From an uncultured Rhodopila sp. (GTDB lineage: Bacteria > Pseudomonadota > Alphaproteobacteria > Acetobacterales > Acetobacteraceae): a stretch of 64,000 nucleotides of DNA. The notes below the pieces were generated by a model, which was given only the letters and a program-made list of their open reading frames with translations, made no database searches and was not told where the DNA came from. Location: the NCBI RefSeq assembly GCF_903944925.1, contig NZ_CAJATU010000155.1, forward strand, positions 124,001 through 188,000. The letters run 5' to 3'. The translations under genes were made by a program, and so were the position numbers. Below are positions 7,350 through 16,244 of this stretch, piece by piece (positions within the stretch are counted from its first letter, which is position 1; every line of letters starts with the position of its first letter).

Positions 7350-9213
7350 TCCGCCGCCGCCGCCCCAACACAAGCGACTGGCCCGCGCCAACCTCGCTGC
7401 TCCTGAATCGCGACCGCAGCCCGAACGCCCCGAGCGCGGCTTCACCGGCATACCGGTATCGCCCGGCATCGCCATCGGGCCGGTGTTCGGCGCGCATGAG
7501 CCCGATCCCGTCATCACCCGCCACAAGATCCAGGCCGCCGACATCGCCGCCGAGGGTGCGCGCCTGGACGCGGCGATCGTCCAGTCGCATAAGCAACTGG
7601 TGAAGCTGCGGGCGCGCCTGGCGGTGCTGCCCGAAGAATCCCAATCCGAAATCGCCCCCCTCATCGATGCCTACATCCGTATGATCGGCCCTTCCCGCCT
7701 GATCCGCGGCGTGCGGCAGCGGATCGAGGAAACCCTGCTGTCGGCGGAGAGCGCGGTCATCTCCGAGGCGGACGAGATTGCCGCGGCAATTATGGGGCAG
7801 GCCGAACCGGGCATGTCCACCGAGGACCGTGCCGGGCTGCGCCGCCGTGGCGACGAAATCCGCGAGATCGCGCGCCGCCTGGTGCGCAACCTGACACGGG
7901 CGCCGTTCCGCAGTTTCGCCGGGTTGCCGGAAGGGGCGATCCTGGTCAGCGAGTCATTGCGTCCGGCTGATGCCGCGTTGCTCGATCCGTCCCGGTTGGC
8001 GGGGGTGGTAACCGAGGAAGGCGGCGCCGACGGCCATACGGCCGTGATGCTGCGGGCTCTGGGCCTGCCGTCGGTACTGGGCGTCGCCGGCCTGGCTCAG
8101 GTGATGAAGCCCGGGGATATCGCGGTGGTGGACGGTATCGCCGGCACCGTCATCCTGAACCCGGCGCCGCCGGCCTTGGCCGCCGCCCGGCGCGCGGTAA
8201 CCGCTTTCGCCCGCGAGCGGCAGCGCTATTCCCGCTTGCGCCGGCTGCCCGCGGTGACCCGCGACGGCCACCCGGTAGAGATCCAGGCGAACCTCGAACT
8301 TCCGATGGAGTTGCCACTGATCGTGCAGTCGGGCGCGATCGGGATTGGTCTGCTCCGGACCGAGTTCATGTTCATGAACCGTGAGACCATTCCGGACGAA
8401 GATACCCAAGCCGAAAGCTACCGCACCATCGTCGATGCGATGCATGGCGATCCGGTTACCATCCGCGTGCTCGACTGGGGTGGCGAGAAGGAGATCGAGG
8501 CGCTGACCTTGGCCGGCGTCGTGCCGGAACTTGCGGACACCAATCCAGCGCTGGGCCTGCGCGGTATCAGGCTGCTGCTGCGCCGACCGGAGTTGTTGGA
8601 GACCCAGTTCGCGGCCATCCTGCGGGTGTCCGGCATTGGGCCGGTGCGGGTGCTGCTGCCGATGGTCACCACGGTGGGTGAGGTCCGTGCCGCGCGCGAG
8701 ATCTACGAACGCGTCGGCCGCCGACTGCGCCGGAAAGGTGAGCGCCTGCCGGAAAAGCTGCCGCCGCTGGGGATCATGATCGAGACCCCCGGAGCCGCCC
8801 TGTCGGCCGACGCCCTGGCGCTGGAGGCGGATTTCTTCTCTATCGGAACCAACGACCTGACCGCTTACACGCTCGCCGTGGACCGCTCGGAAAGCGATGT
8901 CGCGGACCTTTACGATCCGATGCACCCGGCGGTGCTGCGCCTGGTACAGTTCGCGACCGAGGCGGCGCTACGCATGCGCATGCCGGTGTCGATTTGCGGT
9001 GAACTGGCCGCCGCGCCAAAGATGACGCCGCTGCTGCTCGGACTGGGGGTGCGGTCGCTGAGCATGAACGCCTCGGCCGTGCCCAAGGTGAAGCAGGTTA
9101 TCAGGTCCGTGGATATTGCTGGCTGCACCCGCTTCGCCCGGCGGGTGATGGAGCAGGGCGACCCGGAACGGATCAGGGCGATGGTTGAGGGGTTCGGTCA
9201 GGGGGCGGAGTAG
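7336..9213 (+). CDS. ptsI: PTS enzyme I (phosphoenolpyruvate-protein phosphotransferase)
   Basis: Transfers phosphate from PEP to HPr. Domain order: a Pro-rich N-terminal extension of about 35 residues, the PEP-utilisers N domain, the swivelling His domain with GGADGHTAVMLRALG carrying the active His, then the PEP-binding barrel with LLRTEFMFM, FFSIGTNDLTAYT and the catalytic Cys in SICGELAAA. 625 residues against about 575 for typical EI; no GAF domain is visible, so this is PtsI rather than PtsP. ATG at 7336 lies inside ptsH and no closer alternative fits. Last gene of the PTS operon; a palindromic repeat follows. Confidence 0.94.
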   Translation: MNRIDPPPPPQHKRLARANLAAPESRPQPERPERGFTGIPVSPGIAIGPVFGAHEPDPVITRHKIQAADIAAEGARLDAAIVQSHKQLVKLRARLAVLPEESQSEIAPLIDAYIRMIGPSRLIRGVRQRIEETLLSAESAVISEADEIAAAIMGQAEPGMSTEDRAGLRRRGDEIREIARRLVRNLTRAPFRSFAGLPEGAILVSESLRPADAALLDPSRLAGVVTEEGGADGHTAVMLRALGLPSVLGVAGLAQVMKPGDIAVVDGIAGTVILNPAPPALAAARRAVTAFARERQRYSRLRRLPAVTRDGHPVEIQANLELPMELPLIVQSGAIGIGLLRTEFMFMNRETIPDEDTQAESYRTIVDAMHGDPVTIRVLDWGGEKEIEALTLAGVVPELADTNPALGLRGIRLLLRRPELLETQFAAILRVSGIGPVRVLLPMVTTVGEVRAAREIYERVGRRLRRKGERLPEKLPPLGIMIETPGAALSADALALEADFFSIGTNDLTAYTLAVDRSESDVADLYDPMHPAVLRLVQFATEAALRMRMPVSICGELAAAPKMTPLLLGLGVRSLSMNASAVPKVKQVIRSVDIAGCTRFARRVMEQGDPERIRAMVEGFGQGAE

Positions 9214-9238
9214 TGGGCAAAGGCAGGCATCCCGTCCC

Positions 9239-9322
9239 TGTGTCATGGCCCGGCCATCTACGACTGTGCCGCCATCACCACCGCAAGTCGTGGATGGCCG
9301 GAGCAAGTCCGGCCATGACACA
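9239..9322. repeat. Dispersed palindromic element, diverged copy
   Basis: Imperfect inverted repeat beginning TGTGTCATGGCC and ending GGCCATGACACA, with the inner half-sites CCGGCCATC and GATGGCCGG. It matches the element at 52633-52734 in arms and in part of the loop (CCGCAAG) but has lost about 8 bases of one arm. It fills most of the 138-bp convergent gap between ptsI and hpf and could also act as a bidirectional terminator hairpin, though there is no T-run. Confidence 0.8.
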
Positions 9323-9351
9323 CTACAGACGCCGGTGCCGATCCCTGCCGA

Positions 9352-9960
9352 TCAAGCCATCCCGTCGGCCACCTGGGTCCCTGGATCGATCCAGCCGATA
9401 TGCCCGTCCGCGCGGCGGTAAACCACGTTCAGCACCCCGCTCGCGCTGTTGCGGAACATCAGCACCGCCTGGTCCGCCAGGTCCATCCGCATCACCGCTT
9501 CGCCAACGGACAGGACGGCGATTTCCGTATAGGTCTCCGCCACCACCGTGGCATAGGCATCATCAAGCGTCCGGCCGTCCGCCTGAGGCGCGTCGGACCC
9601 GCCCTCTTCCTCCTTCAGGATATACTGCCGGGCAGCTTCAGGCCGCGCGCGGTGTGCCAGGTCCCGGTGATGGTCGTTGACCCGCCGCCTGTAGCGTCGC
9701 AGCCGCTTGGCGATATGTTCCGCCGCGTCGTCGAACGCCGCGTTGGCATCCGCCGCTTCGCCTTCCCCGCGCAGGCTTAAGCCCCGGCCGGCATGCACGT
9801 TGATATCGCAGGTAAAGAAGCTGCGCGCCCGGCTGAACGTCACATGCGCTTCCAGGGCATGGTCAAAATATTTGTTCGCGATTGTTTCCAATTGGGTCGA
9901 CACTCGAGTCTGCAATGCGTCCGACAGATCGACCTGCTTGCCGGAGACTGTGATTTGCAT
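9352..9960 (-). CDS. hpf: Ribosome hibernation promoting factor, long form
   Basis: Binds the 30S decoding site and dimerises 70S ribosomes into inactive 100S particles in stationary phase. Residues 1-100 form the S30AE (HPF/RaiA) domain starting MQITVSGKQVDLSDAL; about 140-202 form the C-terminal dimerisation domain of the long form (DQAVLMFRNSASG). 202 residues with the ATG at 9960; the ORF-track start at 9999 adds an unrelated leader. It is downstream of rpoN, as in many proteobacteria, but the ptsN gene that usually follows is not here; the next gene is convergent ptsI. Confidence 0.93.
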   Translation of the reverse strand: MQITVSGKQVDLSDALQTRVSTQLETIANKYFDHALEAHVTFSRARSFFTCDINVHAGRGLSLRGEGEAADANAAFDDAAEHIAKRLRRYRRRVNDHHRDLAHRARPEAARQYILKEEEGGSDAPQADGRTLDDAYATVVAETYTEIAVLSVGEAVMRMDLADQAVLMFRNSASGVLNVVYRRADGHIGWIDPGTQVADGMA

Positions 9961-10129
9961 GGTACTCTCCCAACCGGTTGAAACAACCGTCCGGGGCATG
10001 TTCCTTGGCGACCCCGTCCGGCCAGCGCCACGCGTGAGTGCCTGACGCCAAATCGTATTTGGGCATGGTCCACCCTGTGGAGTCCACTAGGTATAATTAC
10101 GGAGTCCAAAACGGCTTTCACCGGAATCG

Positions 10130-11632
10130 TCAGGCCGGGACGGTTTTTTCCCGCCGCCGCTGCACCGAGTTCGGGATGTGCAGCGCCTCCCGGTATTTTG
10201 CGACCGTCCGCCGGGCGATATCGACGCCCTCCCGCCGCAGGACCGCGACGATCGCATCGTCCGAAAGCACATCAGTGACCGGTTCCAGGTCGATCAGGCC
10301 GCGAATCCGGTGGCGGACCGCCTCCGCACTGTGTGAATCGCCGCCATCGGTGCCGTGGATTGCCGTCGTGAAGAAGTACTTCAGCTCGAACGTACCGCGC
10401 GGCGTCGCGATGTACTTGTTGGCCGTCACCCGGCTGACCGTGCTCTCATGCAATTCCACCGCCTCGGCTATGTCCCGCAGGATCAGCGGCCGCAAATGGG
10501 CCACCCCGAGCCGCAAAAACGCCTCCTGCTGGCGGACGATCTCAGCCGCGACCTTCAAAATGGTCTGCGCCCGCTGCTGCAACGACCGGACCAGCCAGTT
10601 GGCGTTGGCAAGGCGCTCCGTCAGGAACACCTTTTCCTCCTTCTTCGCCCGCGGCGCCACTTTGGCGTAGAAGCGTTCATTCACCAGCACCCGGGGCATC
10701 GTCTCCGGGTTCAGTTCAATCAGCCAGTCCCCGTCCGGCGTCTGCCGCATCAGCAGGTCGGGCACCACGAGTTGCGGCGGCGTAATGTCGAAGGTAGCCC
10801 CGGGCTTCGGATCGAGCGCCCGGATTTCCGCGATCATGTCCGTCAGGTCTTCGGCATCGACCTCGCACAGTGCCATCAGCTTGCGGTTTTCCCGCTTCGC
10901 CAGCAGATCGAGGTTCTCCAGGAGCATCTGCATCGCCGGATCCAGCCGGTCCAGCTCCGCCAGTTGCGCCGCCAGGCACTCCTTCAGATTGAGCGCGAAC
11001 AGGCCGACAGGGTCGAACCGCATCATCCTGGCACGAACCGCCTCGACTCTTTCCAGCGGCAAGCCCATGGCCTTGGCGATTGCCGCCGGATCAGCGGTCA
11101 GGCGGCCGGCGGGACACAGCAACGCGATCAGATGCGCGCCCACAATGCGGTCCACCGGATTGTCGAAATTCAGCCGCAACTGCTCGCCGAGATGGTCCCG
11201 TAGCGAGCGCTCATCCCCCGCGAAATCATCGATCCCGCGTTCCTCGCCGTCGAAGCTGTGGCTGCCGCCGCCGCCATCCATGCGGCCGCCAAGCGACGCC
11301 CCGTCGCTGACCCCACCCGAATCATAGGTGTTGGAATTGTCGATATCGAGCGGCGCCGCGGACTCCGCCGGCAAAGTTTCCGCCCCTGCCGCGTCCGCCG
11401 AATCGCCCGCCGCGGCCACACGCGGCTCGATCTGGTCCACCGCGGCGCGTTCACCGATGGGCGCATCCGAGACGTCGTCGCGTTCCAGGAGCGGGTTCCG
11501 CTCCATCTCCTCCTCGACGAAAGCGTTGACCTCGATGTTGGAAAACTGCAGCAGCTTGATGGCCTGACGCAGTTGCGGCGTCATGACCAGCGTTTGGCTT
11601 TGCCGAAGATCGAGACGGGGGGCCATCGCCAT
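10130..11632 (-). CDS. rpoN: RNA polymerase sigma-54 factor
   Basis: Alternative sigma factor needing AAA+ enhancer-binding activators. N-terminal region I is the Gln/Leu-rich activator-interacting segment (LRQSQTLVMTPQLRQAIKLL), followed by an acidic region II, the core-binding region, and the C-terminal RpoN box ARRTVAKYREALHIP that reads the -24 element. 500 residues, full length. Start MAMAP at 11632; the second Met at 11626 is equally possible. It follows lptB by 111 bp and precedes hpf by 169 bp, the conserved proteobacterial order. Confidence 0.97.
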   Translation of the reverse strand: MAMAPRLDLRQSQTLVMTPQLRQAIKLLQFSNIEVNAFVEEEMERNPLLERDDVSDAPIGERAAVDQIEPRVAAAGDSADAAGAETLPAESAAPLDIDNSNTYDSGGVSDGASLGGRMDGGGGSHSFDGEERGIDDFAGDERSLRDHLGEQLRLNFDNPVDRIVGAHLIALLCPAGRLTADPAAIAKAMGLPLERVEAVRARMMRFDPVGLFALNLKECLAAQLAELDRLDPAMQMLLENLDLLAKRENRKLMALCEVDAEDLTDMIAEIRALDPKPGATFDITPPQLVVPDLLMRQTPDGDWLIELNPETMPRVLVNERFYAKVAPRAKKEEKVFLTERLANANWLVRSLQQRAQTILKVAAEIVRQQEAFLRLGVAHLRPLILRDIAEAVELHESTVSRVTANKYIATPRGTFELKYFFTTAIHGTDGGDSHSAEAVRHRIRGLIDLEPVTDVLSDDAIVAVLRREGVDIARRTVAKYREALHIPNSVQRRREKTVPA

Positions 11633-11743
11633 GATCAGGCGATTATCTAGCCATTCCCGGCGGGGTCAATGGCTTTCGTGAATCCGAGATGCAAAAACCG
11701 TGCTAAGCAATCGCCCCGCACGCAGATCAGGGTTGACCGAATC

Positions 11744-12520
11744 CTAGAGGCTGAATTTTTCGCCCAGATAAACCCGCCTCACATCTTCGTGGGCCACCAC
11801 TTCACTCGGCAAACCCTCCATCAGAACCTGCCCGTCATGCATGATGTAGGCGCGGTCGATGATGTCCAACGTCTCGCGCACGTTGTGGTCGGTTATCAGC
11901 ACGCCGATGTCGCGATCCTTCAGATGCTTCACCAGGTCGCGGATTTCGCCCACCGCGATCGGGTCGATGCCCGCCAGCGGTTCATCCAGCAGGATGTACG
12001 AAGGCTGCGTGGCTAAAGCGCGGGCAATTTCCACACGCCGCCGTTCCCCGCCCGACAGCGCCAGGGCCGGCGTGCGGCGCAGATGGCTGATGCCGAACTC
12101 CGCCAGCAACTCATCCAGCATGCGGTCGCGTGTGCCGGAGTCCGGCTCGATCACCTCCAGCGCGGCCATCACGTTCTGCTCGACGTTCAACCCGCGGAAC
12201 ACGCTGGCTTCCTGCGGCAGGTAGCCGATGCCCAGGCGGGCGCGGCGATACATCGGCAGGCGGGTGATGTCGGCATTATCCAGGCTGATCGCGCCGGTGT
12301 CCGGCTTCACCAGTCCGACGATCATGTAGAACGTCGTTGTCTTGCCGGCGCCGTTCGGGCCGAGCAAGCCGACAGCCTCACCCCGCCGCAGCGTCACCGT
12401 CACGTTGCGCACGACAGGCCGACCTTTGTAGGTCTTGCCGACGGCGCGGGCGGTCAGGCCGGCGCCCCCGTGCAGCACCTTCAGCTCTCGCTCAGGGCGT
12501 GCTTCGCGCACCACGTTCAT
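11744..12520 (-). CDS. lptB: LPS export ABC transporter ATPase LptB
   Basis: Cytoplasmic ATPase powering LPS extraction from the inner membrane with LptF/G and LptC. Walker A GPNGAGKTT, signature LSGGERRRVEIARAL and Walker B ILLDEPLAGID are all present, with the LptB-type C-terminus. 258 residues. The ATG overlaps the lptA stop by four bases (12517-12520), so it is coupled to lptC-lptA. Confidence 0.96.
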   Translation of the reverse strand: MNVVREARPERELKVLHGGAGLTARAVGKTYKGRPVVRNVTVTLRRGEAVGLLGPNGAGKTTTFYMIVGLVKPDTGAISLDNADITRLPMYRRARLGIGYLPQEASVFRGLNVEQNVMAALEVIEPDSGTRDRMLDELLAEFGISHLRRTPALALSGGERRRVEIARALATQPSYILLDEPLAGIDPIAVGEIRDLVKHLKDRDIGVLITDHNVRETLDIIDRAYIMHDGQVLMEGLPSEVVAHEDVRRVYLGEKFSL

Positions 12521-13515
12521 GGCCTGGTCTTCGCCGGAGCTGGCGTCCCCGGCTTGCCCGCGGCTGCGGAAGCGGCGGAATCATTGCCGATGGACTTGTT
12601 GGTTTCGTCGTTCGGAACCACCAACCCATGCACCCGGCCGGAATTGGCGGCGACCAATGTTGCGATGCCGGTCTTCATGTTCACGTCCGCCTCGGCTCCG
12701 TTCAACTGATTCTGGCCGCGCGTAATCTGAACGTTTCCGGCGAGTCGCGCCATACCCGTATCGGGGACGTAAACGCCGCGGTCCCCGGTGACCGTGTCGG
12801 TGGGCGTGCGAACCGAGACATGGCCGAACGCCTCCACCCGCTGCAGCTTGCCGGACGCGGCAAGCGGGTCGTCCGACGGCTTCGCGGCGTCCACCGGCTT
12901 AGCTGCTATCGGGGTCGCCTTGGCATCCGGGGGAGGATTCTCGGTGGTGTAGGCCACCAGTGTATCGGCTGCGACGCGCTTGGCGTCGTTGGTAACAACC
13001 ACGGCATCGCCGCGTGCCACGGCCATGTGCTTCTGCGGCCAGTATTCGAGATCGTCCCGAGCGGTGATCACGTCGTTCGGCGTGGTCAGCTTCAGGTCCC
13101 GCCCGGTCATCACCAGCACCGCCTGATCAAGATCGTAGGTCGCCTTGTCGCCTTGCGCCTGGTCGGTTTGGGTGAAGATATGAACGTTGCCCTCGGCCTG
13201 CAGGCGATACACCTCGTTCCCTTCGGTCGAAGTATCCGCAGCCAGTCCACTGGCCGGCACCGGTGCCGGCGCCGCCCCGTTCTCGCCCTTCTTCCGATAC
13301 CACGCGGTCAGCCGATCGGCGGTGACCGTGACATTGTTGCGGATGGCGCGGGCGTCGCCGCGCGCGATGACCTCGCGCTCGGCCTGCCGCCACTCGATCC
13401 CATCCCGCGACGTGATGTCGATTGGCCCGCCATGCGACAGGTCGAGCTGCTGGGCCCGGACCGGGGTAGCCAGGCAGAGCAGGATCGCGGCCGCCAAAGT
13501 CAGTCGTCGCATCAT
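12517..13515 (-). CDS. lptA: LptA/OstA family periplasmic LPS transport protein
   Basis: Periplasmic bridge protein whose stacked beta-jellyroll carries LPS from LptC to LptD. A signal peptide (MMRRLTLAAAILLCLATPVRA) is followed by an OstA-like domain from about residue 25 with repeated beta strands (IEWRQAEREVIARGDARAI). At 332 residues it is much longer than E. coli LptA (~185), with two OstA-like stretches joined by a Lys/Ala/Pro segment and a Pro/Ala-rich tail; alphaproteobacterial LptA proteins are often longer. Four-base overlaps with lptC and lptB. Confidence 0.88.
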   Translation of the reverse strand: MMRRLTLAAAILLCLATPVRAQQLDLSHGGPIDITSRDGIEWRQAEREVIARGDARAIRNNVTVTADRLTAWYRKKGENGAAPAPVPASGLAADTSTEGNEVYRLQAEGNVHIFTQTDQAQGDKATYDLDQAVLVMTGRDLKLTTPNDVITARDDLEYWPQKHMAVARGDAVVVTNDAKRVAADTLVAYTTENPPPDAKATPIAAKPVDAAKPSDDPLAASGKLQRVEAFGHVSVRTPTDTVTGDRGVYVPDTGMARLAGNVQITRGQNQLNGAEADVNMKTGIATLVAANSGRVHGLVVPNDETNKSIGNDSAASAAAGKPGTPAPAKTRP

Positions 13516-14189
13516 TGTGCCGCGTTCAGGACGACGTGCGCCGGCCCTGGAAAATCGATCGCGCTACCCTTGTCCATGACAGTAAAGCCCTGCGCGTCCA
13601 GCGTGCCAAACGGGCCTTCGACATGCGTCGGCTCCGACCCGGCGGCGGCGCCGGCCTTGACGTCGATCGAGGCACTGGCGGTATGCAGGGTTGTTCCGTC
13701 GTCACGATACAGCGTCACGTCGTTCACCAGGTCGAGCTGATTGAGATGCTGCAAGTACGTCCCGTTCTTGGCTGAGATCATCAGCCAGGTTCCATTCTCG
13801 AGTGTTATGTCGCCCTTCGGCATGGTCAGCGCCACCCGCTCCGGATCGACCTGACGGGCGGTGGCCGCGGTGACCGTGTAGGGACGGCCCTTCTCATCCA
13901 GGCCGTTGTAGCGGGCGTTGATCAGCTTGCCCGAATCCAGTTCGCCGGAAACCCCCGCGATCGAGAGACGCGCTTTGTTGGTAGCGCGATCGATCTCCGG
14001 CCACACCGCGATCATGGCCAACAGAATCAACGCCGCGATGGGCAATACCCACTTGGTCACATTGATCAGCAACCGCCGGCGGGCGATCCGTCCCGGCGTC
14101 GGCGGCGTCCGAGTGCGCGACCCCTTGCCGATAAGGTAGCCGCCGGTATGCCGCTCGGGTGGGGCCGCGAGGCCCTGTCGGCCGCTCAT
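13512..14189 (-). CDS. lptC: LPS export periplasmic protein LptC
   Basis: Single-pass inner-membrane protein linking LptB2FG to LptA. Basic cytoplasmic N-terminus (about 1-48), one membrane helix (WVLPIAALILLAMIAVW, about 50-67), then a periplasmic LptC domain rich in beta strands (YTVTAATARQVDPERVALTMPKG). 225 residues. Four-base overlaps on both sides place it in a coupled kdsD-lptC-lptA-lptB unit. Confidence 0.9.
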   Translation of the reverse strand: MSGRQGLAAPPERHTGGYLIGKGSRTRTPPTPGRIARRRLLINVTKWVLPIAALILLAMIAVWPEIDRATNKARLSIAGVSGELDSGKLINARYNGLDEKGRPYTVTAATARQVDPERVALTMPKGDITLENGTWLMISAKNGTYLQHLNQLDLVNDVTLYRDDGTTLHTASASIDVKAGAAAGSEPTHVEGPFGTLDAQGFTVMDKGSAIDFPGPAHVVLNAAQ

Positions 14190-15241
14190 GCCAGCCCCGC
14201 GCGCAGCAGGTCATGCACATGCAGGATGCCAAGCGGGCGTCCCGCCTGGTCCACCACAAACAGCGTCGTAACCGGCCGCTTATGCGCGTTCATCGCGTGC
14301 AGCGCCTCGACCGCCAGTGCTTCGGGGCCGATGGTGCGCGGCGACGCGGTCATGATGTCGCCCGCGCGGCGAGACAGCAGGTCCGGTCCCATGGCGCGGC
14401 GCAGATCGCCGTCGGTGACGATGCCGATGAGCGCGCCGGTGTCGCTGACGATGCCAAGGCAGCCGAAGCGCTTCTCCGTCATCCGCAGCAGGGCCGTGTC
14501 CATCGGCATGTCAGGCGATCCGAGCGGCACATCGTCGCCGGTATGCATCACTTCCCGCACCCGGCGCAGGCGCGCGCCCAACTTGCCGCCGGGGTGTATC
14601 TGACGGAAATCAGCAGCGGTAAAGCCGCGGCGGGTCAGCAGCGCGACCGCGATCGCATCGCCCAGGGCCAATTGCATGGTGGTGGATGTGGTGGGGGCGA
14701 GGCCCATTGGACAGGCCTCGGCCGCTTTCGGCAGGATTAATGCTACGTCGGAAGCCTGCGCCAGCGTCGAGTCGACCCGTCCCGTAATCGAAACCAGCGG
14801 CAGCGCGAACCGGCGGGTATGCGCCACCAGATCGGCCAGCTCTGCCGTTTCGCCGGAATTGGACAGCGCCAGCACCGCATCGCCCGCGACGATCATTCCG
14901 AGATCGCCGTGCGAGGCTTCCGCGGGATGGACGAATAGGGCCGGCGTTCCGGTGGAGGCCATCGTGGCGGCAATTTTGCGGCCTACATGGCCGGATTTGC
15001 CCATCCCGGAAACCACCACGCGGCCGCTTGCCGAGGACAGGCTGTCTATCGCCTGGCTGAACCGCTCCCCCAGGCTGGCCGCCAGCGACAGCAAACCGGC
15101 CGCTTCGGTGTTCAGCACGTCCCGCGCCACCTGCAAATCGGAGGTGGCGAGTTGGGGCAGAGAGAGGGGATTCGTCAAAGTTGCTGCGTCTTCCGTGCTG
15201 CCGATGGCGTTTCTATGGGCCGCTGGGCCGGCCGGGGTCAA
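14186..15241 (-). CDS. kdsD: Arabinose-5-phosphate isomerase (KpsF/GutQ family)
   Basis: Interconverts ribulose-5-phosphate and arabinose-5-phosphate, the first step to KDO. SIS domain (about 50-190) with SGMGKSGHVGRKIAATMAS and HPAEASHGDLGM, then two CBS domains (about 225-350). Reported as 351 residues from a TTG at 15241; another TTG at 15178, preceded by GGAAGA, would give ~330 residues, nearer the family norm, so the start is uncertain. Position at the head of the lpt operon fits a KDO/LPS role. Confidence 0.92.
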   Translation of the reverse strand: MTPAGPAAHRNAIGSTEDAATLTNPLSLPQLATSDLQVARDVLNTEAAGLLSLAASLGERFSQAIDSLSSASGRVVVSGMGKSGHVGRKIAATMASTGTPALFVHPAEASHGDLGMIVAGDAVLALSNSGETAELADLVAHTRRFALPLVSITGRVDSTLAQASDVALILPKAAEACPMGLAPTTSTTMQLALGDAIAVALLTRRGFTAADFRQIHPGGKLGARLRRVREVMHTGDDVPLGSPDMPMDTALLRMTEKRFGCLGIVSDTGALIGIVTDGDLRRAMGPDLLSRRAGDIMTASPRTIGPEALAVEALHAMNAHKRPVTTLFVVDQAGRPLGILHVHDLLRAGLA

Positions 15242-15320
15242 CGGCTCGACATTATCGAACAGTTACAGCGAGGATTATTCGAGGTCATATTGGCGATATC
15301 AGGGCAAGACTTTGCCAAAA

Positions 15321-15974
15321 CTAATGCGCGAACAGGTCCGGCTGTTCGTAACCCAGCAAATCCAATCGTCCCCGTGCCGGCAGAAAGGCAAAGCACGCCT
15401 CCGCCAGGGCAAGCCGATCTTCACGGATCAGCAGGGATTCGAGCTTAGCCCAGAGGGCGTGCAGATACATTACATCCGAAGCGGCGTAGGCGAGCTGTTC
15501 CGAGGTCAGCTCCACCGCGCCCCAGTCGGAGCTTTGCTGCTGCTTCGACAGTTCGACGCCCAGCAGTTCCTTGCAGAGGTCCTTCAGGCCGTGGCGATCG
15601 GTGAAGGTGCGGACAAGCTTGGCGGCGATCTTGGTGCATTTCACCGGGCTGACGGTGATGTTCAGATAATGTTGCAGAACGGCTACATCGAAGCGAGCAA
15701 AATGCATCAGCTTCACAACGGCCGGGTCGCTCATCATCCGCTTGAGGTTCGGGCATTCGAAGCCGCGTCCGCCGCGCTGCGGTGGAATCAATTGCACCAT
15801 GTGAGCGTGGCCATCGCCGCCCGAGAGCTGGACCAGGCACAGCCGGTCGCGATGCGGATTGAGACCCATCGTCTCGGTATCCACCGCGACGACCGGGCCG
15901 AGCGACAGGCCTTCCGGAAGGTCGTCCCGGTGCAGGTGGATGGTGCCGTTCGGCATGAACTGCGTAATGCTCAT
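15321..15974 (-). CDS. rnd: Ribonuclease D-like 3'-5' exonuclease
   Basis: DEDDy-family exonuclease trimming RNA 3' ends, notably tRNA. Exo I VAVDTETMGL, Exo II MHFARFDVAVL and Exo III YAASDVMYLHALW supply the acidic residues and Tyr. 217 residues: only the nuclease domain, without the HRDC domains of E. coli RNase D, the usual short alphaproteobacterial form. The ATG at 15974 (MSITQF) is chosen because upstream codons read into tRNA-Leu, which lies just 5' on the same strand. Confidence 0.93.
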   Translation of the reverse strand: MSITQFMPNGTIHLHRDDLPEGLSLGPVVAVDTETMGLNPHRDRLCLVQLSGGDGHAHMVQLIPPQRGGRGFECPNLKRMMSDPAVVKLMHFARFDVAVLQHYLNITVSPVKCTKIAAKLVRTFTDRHGLKDLCKELLGVELSKQQQSSDWGAVELTSEQLAYAASDVMYLHALWAKLESLLIREDRLALAEACFAFLPARGRLDLLGYEQPDLFAH

Positions 15975-15984
15975 TCTATGTGAT

Positions 15985-16071
15985 TGGTGCCCAGGAGAAG
16001 ACTCGAACTTCCACGACCTTGCGGCCACAGGTACCTGAAACCTGCGCGTCTACCAATTCCGCCACCTGGGC
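15985..16071 (-). tRNA. tRNA-Leu (anticodon CAG)
   Basis: Reads GCCCAGG at the 5' end and CCTGGGCA-CCA at the 3' end on the minus strand, a perfect 7-bp acceptor with encoded CCA (15985-15987). Anticodon stem CAGGT/ACCTG encloses loop TTCAGGT, anticodon CAG; there is a long variable arm typical of leucine tRNA and a TTCGAGT T-loop. Length 84 plus CCA. It is upstream of rnd on the same strand. Confidence 0.95.
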
Positions 16072-16244
16072 AACCGTTCGTCCGCACGCGGACTGCGGTA
16101 GGGCGGGCGATGTAGCCCCCGGCCGCGGCGGCGTCAACGGCTTGTGTGACGTTTGGAGCGGATTCTTCCAGCAGTATCGATGCCGGGTTGAGGAGGCGGC
16201 GTTGGCAGCGTATCAGTCCGCGTGCTCAAGGGAGGCTCTGCACA

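Noticed and set aside
12337-13740. 467-residue plus-strand ORF
   Set aside because: Antisense to lptB, lptA and lptC, which have motifs and coupled overlaps.
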